Assembly: GCF_000379665.1 (NCBI RefSeq)
Contig: NZ_KB903360.1
Coordinates: 312,175-376,174, forward strand
Source: Butyricimonas synergistica DSM 23225
GTDB lineage: Bacteria; Bacteroidota; Bacteroidia; Bacteroidales; Marinifilaceae
Direction: 5' to 3'
Length of the DNA stretch: 64,000 nt
Of the stretch, positions 46,010 to 55,764 are shown piece after piece; within the stretch, counting starts at the first letter, position 1, and each line of letters begins with the position of its first letter. A program made the position numbers and the translations under genes. The notes beneath the pieces are model-generated. The model was not told the DNA's origin. It saw nothing but the letters and a program-made list of their open reading frames with translations, and made no database searches.

Positions 46010-47164
46010 TCATTGTTTTTCTATCACTATTTTCTTTCCTCTAATGCTCCATTTTATTTCATCTATTATAGCCACTTTATCCATGACTTCTTTCAAAGTC
46101 TTACTCCGTTCGATATAGATATAAACTCTCAGTGCTTTCAAATCTTCCGCTTCAAATTCCACCTCCATGTCAAACCAACGGGAAAATTCTTGCATCACAC
46201 ATTCCAATGTGGCATTTTTGAATATAAACATATCATTTTTCCATGCCATAACAGACTTCAGATCAGCCTCTCGCACACCCAATTGTTCCTTACTAACCAG
46301 TAATTCTGCTTGTTGATTGGGCATCAAAATTACTTTCCGGGAAGAGGTTTTGACTTCGACCTTGCCACTTAATAACGTGGCAATTGTCCTATCATCGCTT
46401 GCGAAAGACTTCAAATTAAAAGATGTTCCCAGCACCGTAACATCCATACCTTTCACTTCCACGACAAACGGTTTCGCATCATCTCTTTTAACCTCGAAAT
46501 AAGCCTCTCCTTCCAAGCTCACCCGCCGTTCTCCTTTCACGAAATTCACTGGATAAGTCAATCGGGTTCCGGCATTCAACCATACCCGCGTTCCATCGGA
46601 TAATATAACCTGAAATATCCCTCCATTCGGAACTTCCAATACATTATATTGCTCTTTTTTCGCGACAGAGTCTGTCCGATACATTAATACTTTATTCATT
46701 TGCTCGATTCTACCCGACAAACTATCCTCAATGATAACTCCGTCACTGTCTGACAAAACGAACTTTTCACCCGAAGCCAAGTGCAAAATTGCTTTCTGTG
46801 TTCCCGCAACTATTGAAGTGTTATCTTGCAATACATTCTTCTCTCCCGGCATAAAATACAAATTCCATCCAATTGTCAACAATACCAATATTGATGCCGC
46901 ATAACCAATCCATTTCCACGCAACACGACGACGAATAGGAGTGATTTGACATTCTACTTCATTCCACTCCTGTTCTATATTCATTTCCTTGCATTTTATA
47001 TTCCTTTGATAGAAAGAATAATTCCTCAATATGTTATCATATATCCGTTGATTACGAGCAGATTCTCCCATCCAACCAAGTAATTCATTTTTCTCGGTCT
47101 CATTTATAATACCAAGTTTATCTTTATAAATTAAATCCGCTACATGAATATATTTTCTAGTCAT
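46010..47164 (-). CDS. FecR-family anti-sigma factor
   Basis: Protein of 384 residues: N-terminal cytoplasmic sigma-binding part (about 1-82), one membrane helix (WIGYAASILVLLTIGWNLYF), FecR domain (NVLEVPNGGIFQVILSDGTR, then EAYFEVKRDDAKPFVVEVKG) and C-terminal DUF4974-like domain (FKNATLECVMQEFSRWFDME). It lies between the sigma gene (82 bp) and susC (74 bp), the standard order, and should link the SusC STN domain to the sigma factor at 47247. Confidence 0.93.
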   Translation of the reverse strand: MTRKYIHVADLIYKDKLGIINETEKNELLGWMGESARNQRIYDNILRNYSFYQRNIKCKEMNIEQEWNEVECQITPIRRRVAWKWIGYAASILVLLTIGWNLYFMPGEKNVLQDNTSIVAGTQKAILHLASGEKFVLSDSDGVIIEDSLSGRIEQMNKVLMYRTDSVAKKEQYNVLEVPNGGIFQVILSDGTRVWLNAGTRLTYPVNFVKGERRVSLEGEAYFEVKRDDAKPFVVEVKGMDVTVLGTSFNLKSFASDDRTIATLLSGKVEVKTSSRKVILMPNQQAELLVSKEQLGVREADLKSVMAWKNDMFIFKNATLECVMQEFSRWFDMEVEFEAEDLKALRVYIYIERSKTLKEVMDKVAIIDEIKWSIRGKKIVIEKQ

Positions 47165-47246
47165 TGTTCTATCTGTTTATATCGATAGAACGACTAACAA
47201 GATAAAACGGGTAGTAAAAACTTGAAAAAAAAATTAGGACATTGCT

Positions 47247-47792
47247 CTAAAGCAAGAATATTAGGTAGAATTGGTCTTTCAATTTTTCTCGCAACAATTT
47301 GTAAGCATTCTTTTTGTGAAATTTTACCGTGTTCAAAGAAATTTTTAATTCGTTTGCTATTTCTTGGTTATCTAATCCATCTAAGATTAACAAACACACT
47401 TTTCGGCAATTTTCCGGCAAAGAATCAATGGCAGCAGAAATTAACCTGCGAGTTTCTTCCTCAATCACTGATTCCATATAATACGATTCTGCCGCTTCAT
47501 CCTGCAATATTTCACTAGCGTAACGTTGCTCCACTTTACGATGCTTTAACACATCCAACGCCTTGTGCCGCACACAAGAATATAAATAAACCCGAACAGA
47601 AAGTTCATCAGAAAATTCCAAATGCTTTTCCCAAAGGGCAAGAAAAGCATCTTGAACTATTGATTTACTTTCCTCCTCTTCCTCCAAATAACGATCAACA
47701 AAAAAAACTAGAGAATGAAAATATTGATGAAACACCTGTTTAAAATCAAGACAAGAGCCATCACTCAACATGATTTTATAATCCTTACCCAT
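47247..47792 (-). CDS. ECF RNA polymerase sigma factor
   Basis: Protein of 181 residues with sigma-2 (FHQYFHSLVFFVDRYLEEEE, SIVQDAFLALWEKHLEF) and sigma-4 (LPENCRKVCLLILDGLDNQE, IANELKISLNTVKFHKKNAY). It starts the third sigma-fecR-susC-susD operon. An internal ATG eight codons in is a possible start. It follows the S41 protease gene by 56 bp on the same strand, and no terminator is visible there, so read-through is possible. Confidence 0.94.
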   Translation of the reverse strand: MGKDYKIMLSDGSCLDFKQVFHQYFHSLVFFVDRYLEEEEESKSIVQDAFLALWEKHLEFSDELSVRVYLYSCVRHKALDVLKHRKVEQRYASEILQDEAAESYYMESVIEEETRRLISAAIDSLPENCRKVCLLILDGLDNQEIANELKISLNTVKFHKKNAYKLLREKLKDQFYLIFLL

Positions 47793-47848
47793 CTTTACTT
47801 TTGATTCTATTTTCGTTCCTGCGATTTAAATCAAACGCTATACATACC

Positions 47849-50800
47849 CTACTTTTTCTTCCCGGACTTATCCGGGAAGGCGGGGATAGCCGGGATTTCT
47901 TTCCTCTCGGTTTTCAGCTTTTCGAGAATGATTTGAATTGCACGGTTCAATTGCTCGTCATCACCCATATATTCAAGGTGGGGATCGTTCTCCACGTCCA
48001 CGTCGGGAGATACACCTCGACCTTCGATGATAAATTCGCTGCCGTCAGCGGCATACGGGGCGTACGAGGGGGTGACAATGGAACCGCCGTCCACGACACG
48101 GATGGAACCACTGTAACCGACAACACCTCCCCACGTGCGGCGTCCCACGATAGTTCCCAATTTGTTATACTTGAAACGATAGGGGAACAAGTCACCGTCC
48201 GAGGCGGAATACTCGTTCACGAGCAATACTTTCGGACCGAGGAAGGTGCCCACGGGATTTACTGATCCCTGAGTTTGGTTGGTATGCATGGTATAGAATG
48301 TCGGGGTACGCATCAGTCGCTCGGCAATCATCGGGGAAACGTTGCCACCCCCGTTGCCGCGGTCGTCGATAATCAACGCCTTTTTATTCAACTGCGGGTA
48401 ATAGTGTTTCACGAACTCGTTCAACCCGTCGACACCCATGTCCGGGATATGGATATAGCCGACCTCACCGTTGGTTGCCTCGTTCACTTTACGGATGTTG
48501 GTTTGTACCCAATTATAATAGTATAACTTCGATTCGTCGGCAAGCGGGGTAACCAATACTTCCCGGGCATCTTTCTCGACGGGGGCAGAGTTCACCCTCA
48601 AAGAAACGGTCTTGCCTGCCATATCGATCAACTCGGAGAACATATTGTCCACGTCTTTCAATGATTTCCCGTTAATAGCCAGAATATAATCACCTTCCTT
48701 CACTTCCACGCCCGGCATCGTGAGCGGCGAACGGGTTTCCTCATCCCAGTTTGCCCCTTCGATAATCTTGGTCACCTGGAAATAGCCGGATTTGTCCTTT
48801 TTGAATTTAGCTCCCAGGAGTCCCATCTTGATTCTCTCCGGGGCGGGAACACGACCGTTGATGGAATAAGCATGCCCCACGTTCAACTCGGCGATCATTT
48901 CACCGATAATATAAGTCAAGTCCGTGCGGTGGTTCACGTGAGGAACCAATACTTTATATTTTTCATACACGTGATCCCAATCCACGCCGTGCATATTCTT
49001 GGCATAAAAGAAATCCCGCATTTGCCGCCAGCTTTCGTTGTATATCTGCATCCATTCCTGGTGGTAGTCGATCACTTTTTTCACGTCTTTTGTCGGCACG
49101 GGAGTTCCCACGCTGGCAGAAAAAACGGGTAAATCCATGACTTGAAAGGACGAACCGGAGAAGGCAATCGCCTTTTTGTAACCCGGGGAGAACTCGACGT
49201 ACCCGCCCAAGTCGGATTCCCGCCTGCTGTCCATATCGAAATACATGGTGCGACCGCCCCGGTTGTAATATACCCGATGACCCAACATATGCACGTCGTT
49301 GTAATGATTGGAGGCAAGCACGGGTAATTCTATCAACCGGTTGTTGAGATTCGAGAAATCGTACACCAATGCCTCGGGCTCGGTCTTTTTATCTTTGGAT
49401 TTTGCTTTCGTTTCCGTTTCCACGGGAACAACATCATTCTTCGGCGCGAAAAGTACCGGGGCGTCTTTTGCCAAAGGCAACACGTACACTTTATTCATGT
49501 CGTTGTACACGTGGTTCCATTCCGTGCGGCTGTAGGTGGGCGAAAAGGCACGTGCCGACACGAACACGAGATATTTGCCATCGTCACTGAAGTTAGGCGA
49601 CGCAGAGCCGAACCAGCCATCCGTAATCTGATGCTTTTCACCGCTTTCCGTGTTGTACACGATAATATTATCCATCGCGGCTTCCGGACGAACGTAAGTG
49701 ATGTACTTGCTGTCCGGCGACCAGTTGTAAGAAGTCATGGAACGGATGCCCGATTGTTCCACGATTTTCCGGCTGCCGCATTCCACATCGGAGATATTTA
49801 AGGTATTCCCTTTCTCGCTCCACACGATTTTCCGGGAGTCGGGCGACCATTTGTAATTGAAGATATAGCTTTTCAATCCTTTTATCAGTTTCCGTTCCTT
49901 TCCGGTTACGGCATCCCGAAGGTAAATATTGAATTCGCCATCTTTGTCGGACACGTAGCTAATGTATTTCCCGTCAGGCGACCAGCCTGCCTGCATATCG
50001 TTGGCATCCGACGAGTTCGTCAAGTTGTAGGTAATACCCGTCTTAGCCGGCAATGAAAAAATATCGCCATGCGCGGCAACTACCACACGTTCTCCTCCGG
50101 GAGAAGTCGCCACGGTGGTGATCTGACCGCTGACATCCGTCAACTTCGGACGGGAATATACCTGGTCATTATCAATACGGATGGTGATCTTGTTGTCCTT
50201 CCCGGTCTGCAAATCATGGGCATAGATATATCCGCCCTGTTCGTAAACAATCCGCTTATCCCCGATAGCCGGGAATTTTATATCATATTCCTTGTAAAAA
50301 GTCAATTGTTTGTCCTCTTTCGTGTTCACGTCATAAGCGTAAAGGTTCATCACGTCGCCCCGGTCGGAGATATAATATATAGTATTTCCGTCGGACGACC
50401 ACATGGGGATAATGTCCTGACGCACGTTATCGGTAATCCGTTCCGATTTCTTCGTGGCAAAGTCAAATACCCGTATATCATCCGCCATTCCGCCCTGGTA
50501 ACGCTTCCATGCCCGGAATTCCCGCATAATATAGTTATACGCCAACTTTTTTCCGTCGGGAGAATAGGAGGCAAAACCGCCATTTTTCAAGGGCAGTTCT
50601 TCTGACATACCTCCCTCCACGGGAACCGTGAACAATTGTCCCGTGAAATCATTGAAAGTATATCTCCGGGAACGATAGAGAACGTGTTTACTGTCCGGCG
50701 TCCAGCCGATGACGATATTATTCGGTCCCATCCGGTCACCCAAGTCATCCCGACCTAACGTGGCAGTGTAGGTCAATCGACGAGGTTCACCCCCTTCCAC

Positions 50801-51070
50801 GGGAATCACGAATACTTCAGTATTACCGTCATATTGCCCCGTGAAAGCGATATATTTCCCGTCCGGCGAGATCCGGGGAAACATCTCGTATCCCACGTGG
50901 GACGTCAACCGACGTGCCGTGCCTCCTTCGGTGGACACGATATACAGATCGCCCGCGTATGAAAATACCAACTTGTCCCCCACGCTATGCGGGAACCTTA
51001 ACAATCTCGCTTCCTGAGCTTGCAACAAGAAACTGAACAACAATAATCCTAGTAATACAGTAAACCTCAT
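47849..51070 (-). CDS. S41-family peptidase, tricorn-protease-like
   Basis: Secreted or periplasmic serine protease of about 1073 residues. I start at the ATG at 51070, which begins a clean signal peptide (MRFTVLLGLLLFSFLLQAQ); the frame runs 24 codons further upstream without a signal. The N-terminal 650 residues hold repeated WD40/TolB-like blades (RISPDGKYIAFTGQYDGN; WSPDSKHVLYRSRRY; WSPDGKYISYVSDKDGE). A C1-type tricorn domain, a PDZ domain (about 760-840, VEVKEGDYILAINGKSLKDV) and the S41 core follow, with GNGGGN and the nucleophile Ser in NEYSASDGDLFPYRF. Likely degrades peptides in the periplasm. It is downstream of purN. Confidence 0.93.
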   Translation of the reverse strand: MRFTVLLGLLLFSFLLQAQEARLLRFPHSVGDKLVFSYAGDLYIVSTEGGTARRLTSHVGYEMFPRISPDGKYIAFTGQYDGNTEVFVIPVEGGEPRRLTYTATLGRDDLGDRMGPNNIVIGWTPDSKHVLYRSRRYTFNDFTGQLFTVPVEGGMSEELPLKNGGFASYSPDGKKLAYNYIMREFRAWKRYQGGMADDIRVFDFATKKSERITDNVRQDIIPMWSSDGNTIYYISDRGDVMNLYAYDVNTKEDKQLTFYKEYDIKFPAIGDKRIVYEQGGYIYAHDLQTGKDNKITIRIDNDQVYSRPKLTDVSGQITTVATSPGGERVVVAAHGDIFSLPAKTGITYNLTNSSDANDMQAGWSPDGKYISYVSDKDGEFNIYLRDAVTGKERKLIKGLKSYIFNYKWSPDSRKIVWSEKGNTLNISDVECGSRKIVEQSGIRSMTSYNWSPDSKYITYVRPEAAMDNIIVYNTESGEKHQITDGWFGSASPNFSDDGKYLVFVSARAFSPTYSRTEWNHVYNDMNKVYVLPLAKDAPVLFAPKNDVVPVETETKAKSKDKKTEPEALVYDFSNLNNRLIELPVLASNHYNDVHMLGHRVYYNRGGRTMYFDMDSRRESDLGGYVEFSPGYKKAIAFSGSSFQVMDLPVFSASVGTPVPTKDVKKVIDYHQEWMQIYNESWRQMRDFFYAKNMHGVDWDHVYEKYKVLVPHVNHRTDLTYIIGEMIAELNVGHAYSINGRVPAPERIKMGLLGAKFKKDKSGYFQVTKIIEGANWDEETRSPLTMPGVEVKEGDYILAINGKSLKDVDNMFSELIDMAGKTVSLRVNSAPVEKDAREVLVTPLADESKLYYYNWVQTNIRKVNEATNGEVGYIHIPDMGVDGLNEFVKHYYPQLNKKALIIDDRGNGGGNVSPMIAERLMRTPTFYTMHTNQTQGSVNPVGTFLGPKVLLVNEYSASDGDLFPYRFKYNKLGTIVGRRTWGGVVGYSGSIRVVDGGSIVTPSYAPYAADGSEFIIEGRGVSPDVDVENDPHLEYMGDDEQLNRAIQIILEKLKTERKEIPAIPAFPDKSGKKK

Positions 51071-51186
51071 AATAATAATTGAAAATTGAGAATTGAAAAT
51101 TGAGAATGAAATCACCGGACTATTATCGGGAAACTCCACCAATCTTCAATCTAAAATCATTAAATCTGAAATCAAGGAAAAAATCA

Positions 51187-51756
51187 TCAGATTTTTTCAA
51201 GAACTTCTTTTATCACCCGCGGGAAATGCTCGTATTCGAGAGCGTGTACTTTCTCCGCTAAAGTATCGGGTGTATCCCCCGGGATGATCGGGCATTTTGC
51301 CTGAAAGATCGTTGCCCCCTCGTCATAATGACCATTCACGTAATGGATCGTGATGCCACTTTCCTTTTCCCCTGCCGCAATAACCGCCTCGTGCACGTGC
51401 ATCCCGTACATTCCTTTTCCCCCGTAAGAAGGCAAGAGCGCAGGATGAATATTGACAATATGGTTCGGGTAAGCCTCAAGAATCGCATCCGGCACCTTCC
51501 ACATGAAACCCGCCAAAACAATAAAATCGATCTCTAAACGTTTCAACTCATTCAGCACCAGATCAGAATGATAAAATTCATCCCGATTAAACACAAAAGA
51601 AGGAACCCCCAATCGTTTTGCCCGTTCTAATACATATGCGTTTGGCTTGTTACAAAACACGATTTTCACGACATTTTCGGTGTCGTTTTGGAAAAAATTA
51701 ATGATATTTTCGGCGTTAGAACCTGATCCAGAGGCAAATATTGCAACTTTTTTCAT
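51187..51756 (-). CDS. purN: Phosphoribosylglycinamide formyltransferase
   Basis: Cytoplasmic enzyme of 189 residues that transfers a formyl group from 10-formyl-tetrahydrofolate to GAR in purine synthesis. Visible motifs: the nucleotide-binding start VAIFASGSGSNAENI, the catalytic Asn-His region NIHPALLPSYGGKGMYG, and HYVNGHYDEGATIFQ with the catalytic Asp. Normal length for PurN. It is divergent from the acpP operon. Confidence 0.97.
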   Translation of the reverse strand: MKKVAIFASGSGSNAENIINFFQNDTENVVKIVFCNKPNAYVLERAKRLGVPSFVFNRDEFYHSDLVLNELKRLEIDFIVLAGFMWKVPDAILEAYPNHIVNIHPALLPSYGGKGMYGMHVHEAVIAAGEKESGITIHYVNGHYDEGATIFQAKCPIIPGDTPDTLAEKVHALEYEHFPRVIKEVLEKI

Positions 51757-51840
51757 CTTGTAATCTGTTAAAAATCAATCGCATAAAGATAGTAAAGAGT
51801 TTATTCATGCCAAAAAATTTTCTAGGAAAAATAAATTCTC

Positions 51841-51848
51841 TAACTTTG
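51841..51848 (+). promoter_or_regulatory. -7 promoter box for acpP-fabF-rnc
   Basis: TAACTTTG fits TAnnTTTG exactly; a TTTT with a 19-bp spacer takes the -33 place. A 70-base leader follows, with a small hairpin ACGTCT...AGACGT, before the acpP ATG. Confidence 0.65.
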
Positions 51849-51927
51849 CGCCCGAACTTAGAGAGTTATGACGTCTGTTATAGACGTTAGTGTGAATTTA
51901 AAAAATGTCTAATTAAAATTTAAAGTT

Positions 51928-52164
51928 ATGTCTGACATTCAAAACAGAGTTAAAGCTATCATCGTTGATAAATTAGGAGTTGACGAATCAGAAGTTACAC
52001 CGGGTGCAACTTTTACAAATGATTTAGGCGCTGACTCTTTGGATACAGTAGAATTGATCATGGAATTGGAAAAGGAATTCAACATCACTATTCCGGACGA
52101 TCAAGCTGAGAAAATCGCTACCGTAGGTGATGCGATTGCATACGTTGAAGCTAACGCTCAATAA
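51928..52164 (+). CDS. acpP: Acyl carrier protein
   Basis: Acidic protein of 78 residues with the phosphopantetheine site [14 protein letters not shown] (Ser37). It carries acyl chains for fatty acid synthesis. It heads the operon with fabF 15 bp downstream, a very conserved arrangement. Confidence 0.98.
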   Translation: MSDIQNRVKAIIVDKLGVDESEVTPGATFTNDLGADSLDTVELIMELEKEFNITIPDDQAEKIATVGDAIAYVEANAQ

Positions 52165-52179
52165 TTTAATATTTAATTT

Positions 52180-53424
52180 ATGAACCTCAAACGAGTAGTA
52201 ATAACTGGTCTTGGTACTATCAATCCCTTGGGGCATAATGTGCCCGAATTTTGGGAAAATCTGAAAGCTGGCGTCAGTGGCGCCGGTCCTATTACTCGTT
52301 TTGATGCATCTAAATTTCGCACGCAATTCGCTTGTGAAGTTAAAAACTACGAGCCCACGGAATACTTCGATAGGAAGGATGTCCGTAAAATGGATCTTTA
52401 CAGCCAATTCGCTCTGATTTGTTCCAGAGAGGCTGTGAAAGATGCCGGACTCGATTTCTCGCAAGAGAACAGAAAGAGAATCGGAGTAATCTGGGGAGCA
52501 GGTATCGGGGGATTGGATACATTCTACGAAGAATGTAAAACATTTGCATTGGGAGATGGCACACCCAGATTCAACCCATTCTTTATCCCCAAGATGATTG
52601 CCAACATGGGCGGAGCCATGATCGCTATAGAGGAAGGTCTGAAAGGTCCGAACTATACGACGGTTTCAGCTTGCGCTTCATCCGCACACTCGTTAGTAGA
52701 TGCATTAAATCTGATCCGGTTAGGAAAAGCAGACGTGATTATTGCCGGTGGATCGGAAGCAGCCATTACCCCTCCGGGAGTAGGCGGTTTCAATTCCATG
52801 AAGGCTTTATCAACCCGCAATGACGACCCGAAAACGGCTTCCCGTCCTTTCGATGCGGATCGTGACGGTTTCGTGATTGGAGAAGGCGGTGCTTGCCTGA
52901 TCGTGGAAGAGTACGAACATGCAGTTAAAAGAGGTGCTCACATCTATGCCGAACTCGCTGGTGGCGCTTCAAACTGCGACGCTTATCACATGACGGCTCC
53001 CGATCCAAACGGAGAAGGCGCTGCTGACGTGATGTTACTCGCCGTGGAAGATGCCGGACTGAACACGAAGGACGTTGATTATATCAATGTACACGGTACG
53101 TCAACCGGGCTAGGAGATGTAGCAGAACCTAAGGCCATTCAAAAAGCATTTGGTGAACACGCTTACGAGCTGAACATCAGTTCCACCAAATCAATGACAG
53201 GACATTTATTAGGTGCCGCCGGTGCCTTGGAAGCGATCGCTTGTGTTCTGGCTGTGAAAAACAACATTGTACCCCCTACCATTAATTTCAGTAACCTTGA
53301 TCCAGAACTGGATCCCAAGCTGAATTTCACATTCAACAAGGCTCAAGAGAAAGAAATCAATGTAGCCATTAGTAATACTTTCGGTTTCGGAGGTCACAAT
53401 GCTTGTGTAGTATTCAAAAAATAA
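52180..53424 (+). CDS. fabF: Beta-ketoacyl-ACP synthase II
   Basis: Condensing enzyme of 414 residues. The Cys-His-His triad is visible: Cys165 in TVSACASSAHS, the first His in VHGTSTGLGD, the second in KSMTGHLLGAAG. It elongates acyl-ACP with malonyl-ACP in the cytoplasm. It lies between acpP and rnc. Confidence 0.98.
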   Translation: MNLKRVVITGLGTINPLGHNVPEFWENLKAGVSGAGPITRFDASKFRTQFACEVKNYEPTEYFDRKDVRKMDLYSQFALICSREAVKDAGLDFSQENRKRIGVIWGAGIGGLDTFYEECKTFALGDGTPRFNPFFIPKMIANMGGAMIAIEEGLKGPNYTTVSACASSAHSLVDALNLIRLGKADVIIAGGSEAAITPPGVGGFNSMKALSTRNDDPKTASRPFDADRDGFVIGEGGACLIVEEYEHAVKRGAHIYAELAGGASNCDAYHMTAPDPNGEGAADVMLLAVEDAGLNTKDVDYINVHGTSTGLGDVAEPKAIQKAFGEHAYELNISSTKSMTGHLLGAAGALEAIACVLAVKNNIVPPTINFSNLDPELDPKLNFTFNKAQEKEINVAISNTFGFGGHNACVVFKK

Positions 53425-53448
53425 TCACTAACTAAAAAACTTTGGAAA

Positions 53449-54189
53449 GTGATTAGTAAAATAATTCAATCCATAAAACTTTATCTTCATCGGAAAGAAA
53501 AGTTTTATGGATTGTCTATTACGGAATGGGGTTTCGTACCCGGCAATAAAGGCTTGTATACCCTAGCATTATTGCATAAATCGGCATCAAGATACACGAA
53601 AAGCGGAACCGTCCTGAATTACGAGCGATTGGAATTCTTGGGGGATGCGGTTCTAGGAGCTATTGTTGCCGAAATTTTATACAAATTCTTCCCCAATAAA
53701 GACGAGGGGTTCATGACCCGCTTGCGTTCCAAGATCGTGAGCCGGGAATCATTGAACGCTATCGCTATTAAAATGGGCTTGAGCGAGGAAGTGATCGCCA
53801 AGTCGGATATTTCCAAAAACAAACACATTTACGGGGACGTGTTCGAGGCTTTCACGGGAGCGATTTACCTGGACCAAGGATACGACAAGACGAAAGCATT
53901 TATCGAGAATTATATTTTCCCTCACTATGTCAACTTGGAAGATCTTGTTTATGTAGACAAGAATTACAAGAGCCGCCTTATCGAATGGGCCCAAAAACAA
54001 AAAGCTGACCTTAAAATCGACACGCTGGAGGGAAATGCCCGCCGCTCAAAATTCATTTGCACGATTACCATTGGTGAAGAAATCATGGCTCGCGGCTTAG
54101 GAGCATCCAAAAAAGAAGCGGAGCAAAACTCCGCTGAAAAGGTCATCCAAAAACTCCAAGCCGAAGCGAATGGAGAAATTGAAATCTAA
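53449..54189 (+). CDS. rnc: Ribonuclease III
   Basis: Double-strand-specific endoribonuclease of 246 residues. The catalytic signature NYERLEFLGDAVL is at 58-70 and the second acidic site at DVFEAFTGAIYLD; the last 70 residues form the dsRNA-binding domain (GLGASKKEAEQNSAEKVIQ). The start is GTG (53449), preceded by GGAAA. The acpP-fabF-rnc order is typical of Bacteroidota. Its stop codon directly abuts the stop of the convergent efp gene with no spacer. Confidence 0.97.
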   Translation: MISKIIQSIKLYLHRKEKFYGLSITEWGFVPGNKGLYTLALLHKSASRYTKSGTVLNYERLEFLGDAVLGAIVAEILYKFFPNKDEGFMTRLRSKIVSRESLNAIAIKMGLSEEVIAKSDISKNKHIYGDVFEAFTGAIYLDQGYDKTKAFIENYIFPHYVNLEDLVYVDKNYKSRLIEWAQKQKADLKIDTLEGNARRSKFICTITIGEEIMARGLGASKKEAEQNSAEKVIQKLQAEANGEIEI

Positions 54190-54759
54190 TTATTCTTTCA
54201 CTCGTTCCACGTAAGAACCGTCTTCAGTCTTGATACGGATTTTCTCCCCGGTATTAATAAACAAAGGAACCATTACTCTTGCCCCGGTTTCAACTTCAGC
54301 TGCTTTCAACGCGGTAGAAGAAGCGGTATCACCTTTTAATCCCGGCTCGGTGTAGGTTACTTCCAAAACAACCGTCGGCAATAATTCTACATACAAAGGA
54401 GTTTCCGTGTCGGCATGTACAACCATTTCAACAGCATCACCTTCTTTCAGGAATTGCGGGGCATTGATCAAATCTTTAGAGATTGGAATTTGCTCATAAG
54501 ATTCCGTGTGCATCATGATATAATCCTCTCCTTCCATGTACAAGAATTGATACGGGCGTCTTTCAATACGCACAACATCAATCTTCACTCCGGAAGTAAA
54601 CGTATTCTCGATTGTCCGACCGGTTTTGATGTTCTGTAACTTAGTTCGCACGAAAGCAGGACCTTTACCGGGTTTCACGTGTTGAAACTGTACAATTCTG
54701 TATAGATCGTCTTTGAAAACGATACATAATCCATTTCTAAAATCAGCGGTAGTTGCCAT
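54190..54759 (-). CDS. efp: Elongation factor P
   Basis: Protein of 189 residues with three beta-barrel domains. The loop that enters the peptidyl-transferase centre is KPGKGPAF with Lys32 at the tip, so modification on lysine is expected. It relieves ribosome stalling at polyproline. Convergent with rnc, zero bases between the stop codons. A -7 box is at 54801. Confidence 0.97.
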   Translation of the reverse strand: MATTADFRNGLCIVFKDDLYRIVQFQHVKPGKGPAFVRTKLQNIKTGRTIENTFTSGVKIDVVRIERRPYQFLYMEGEDYIMMHTESYEQIPISKDLINAPQFLKEGDAVEMVVHADTETPLYVELLPTVVLEVTYTEPGLKGDTASSTALKAAEVETGARVMVPLFINTGEKIRIKTEDGSYVERVKE

Positions 54760-54800
54760 CTATTTTATAATTTTTAGATTTAATATTTTCATTGAGGATG

Positions 54801-54808
54801 CAAAGATA
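54801..54808 (-). promoter_or_regulatory. -7 promoter box for efp
   Basis: On the minus strand TATCTTTG fits TAnnTTTG exactly, 42 bp before the efp ATG; the -33 position is a weak TTTC. Confidence 0.55.
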
Positions 54809-54866
54809 AGAAAATCAGCACAACTCTGAAAATTTTAAATTTACAATTTCTGTCATACACCTTCTT

Positions 54867-55754
54867 TTATTTACGCCATAACCTATAATACACACCCAAC
54901 GGCAACGATTTTCCGAAGGAATCGGTAAAATAAAGCTCGCCGAATTGTTCGCCGCTACACTCCCCAACCAATTGGCGAACGACGCTCCGGGCCAATAATG
55001 CAGACAAACCCATGGAATATAGATTCAACACTAAAAAGCTGTTCGTGGGTTCCAATAACTGCCCACAGAGGGTGATTAGTTCATTGATATTTTCTTCCAG
55101 TACCCATTTCTCGCCATTGGCACCGCGTCCATAAGCAGGAGGGTCAAGGATAATCCCGTTATATTTCTTCCCTCGCCGTACTTCCCGTTGCACGAACTTC
55201 AAGGCATCCTCCACGATCCAGCGGACACCGTCCAAGCCGGAGGCTTCCATATTCTCCCGAGCCCAAGTCACGACAGGCTTAACCGAATCGACATGAGTGA
55301 CATCCGCCCCGGCACTCTTTGCAGCCAAGGTGGCACCTCCCGTGTAAGCGAACAAATTCAACACCTTCGCCTCCGTCCCTATGCGTTTCACCTGGTCATA
55401 TATAAAATCCCAATTCTCTGCCTGTTCCGGAAATACCCCCACGTGCTTGAAAGAAGTCAACCCCAACCGCATCCGGATACCCATATCCCCGTACCGGTAA
55501 TTCACGAACCATTGTTGTGCCATCTTGGGCTTACAAACCCATTCGCCCCGGTCTTCGCTCCGCTTATCCTTTCTAAAATAAGCATCCGCCCGTTGTTGCC
55601 ACTCGTCGTCAGAAAGCGATTTATTCCATATTGCCTGTGGTTCCGGTCGTGCAATCACGTAACGTCCGAAACGTTCCAGCTTCTCGAAAGCGCCACTATC
55701 AATTAACTCGTAATCCGTCCAATGCGACGGGGTCAGTAATTCTATTTCCATCAA
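54867..55754 (-). CDS. Class I SAM-dependent methyltransferase (RlmI/RlmK-like)
   Basis: Protein of 295 residues. The SAM-binding motif is VLNLFAYTGGATLAAKSAGA; the adenine-binding acid lies in VTHVDSVKP; the catalytic motif is DPPAYGRG. This set is typical of rRNA cytosine methyltransferases of the RlmI/RlmK kind, though the N-terminal PUA domain of RlmI is absent. The target base cannot be told from sequence. It is 10 bp after tsaB, at the end of the tsaC-tsaB operon. A second ATG one codon in is equally possible. Confidence 0.88.
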   Translation of the reverse strand: MMEIELLTPSHWTDYELIDSGAFEKLERFGRYVIARPEPQAIWNKSLSDDEWQQRADAYFRKDKRSEDRGEWVCKPKMAQQWFVNYRYGDMGIRMRLGLTSFKHVGVFPEQAENWDFIYDQVKRIGTEAKVLNLFAYTGGATLAAKSAGADVTHVDSVKPVVTWARENMEASGLDGVRWIVEDALKFVQREVRRGKKYNGIILDPPAYGRGANGEKWVLEENINELITLCGQLLEPTNSFLVLNLYSMGLSALLARSVVRQLVGECSGEQFGELYFTDSFGKSLPLGVYYRLWRK

Positions 55755-55764
55755 ACAAATTATT

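Noticed and set aside
47849-51142. Longer S41 protease starting at 51142
   Set aside because: The extra 24 residues hide an otherwise perfect signal peptide and fall in the repeated intergenic motif.
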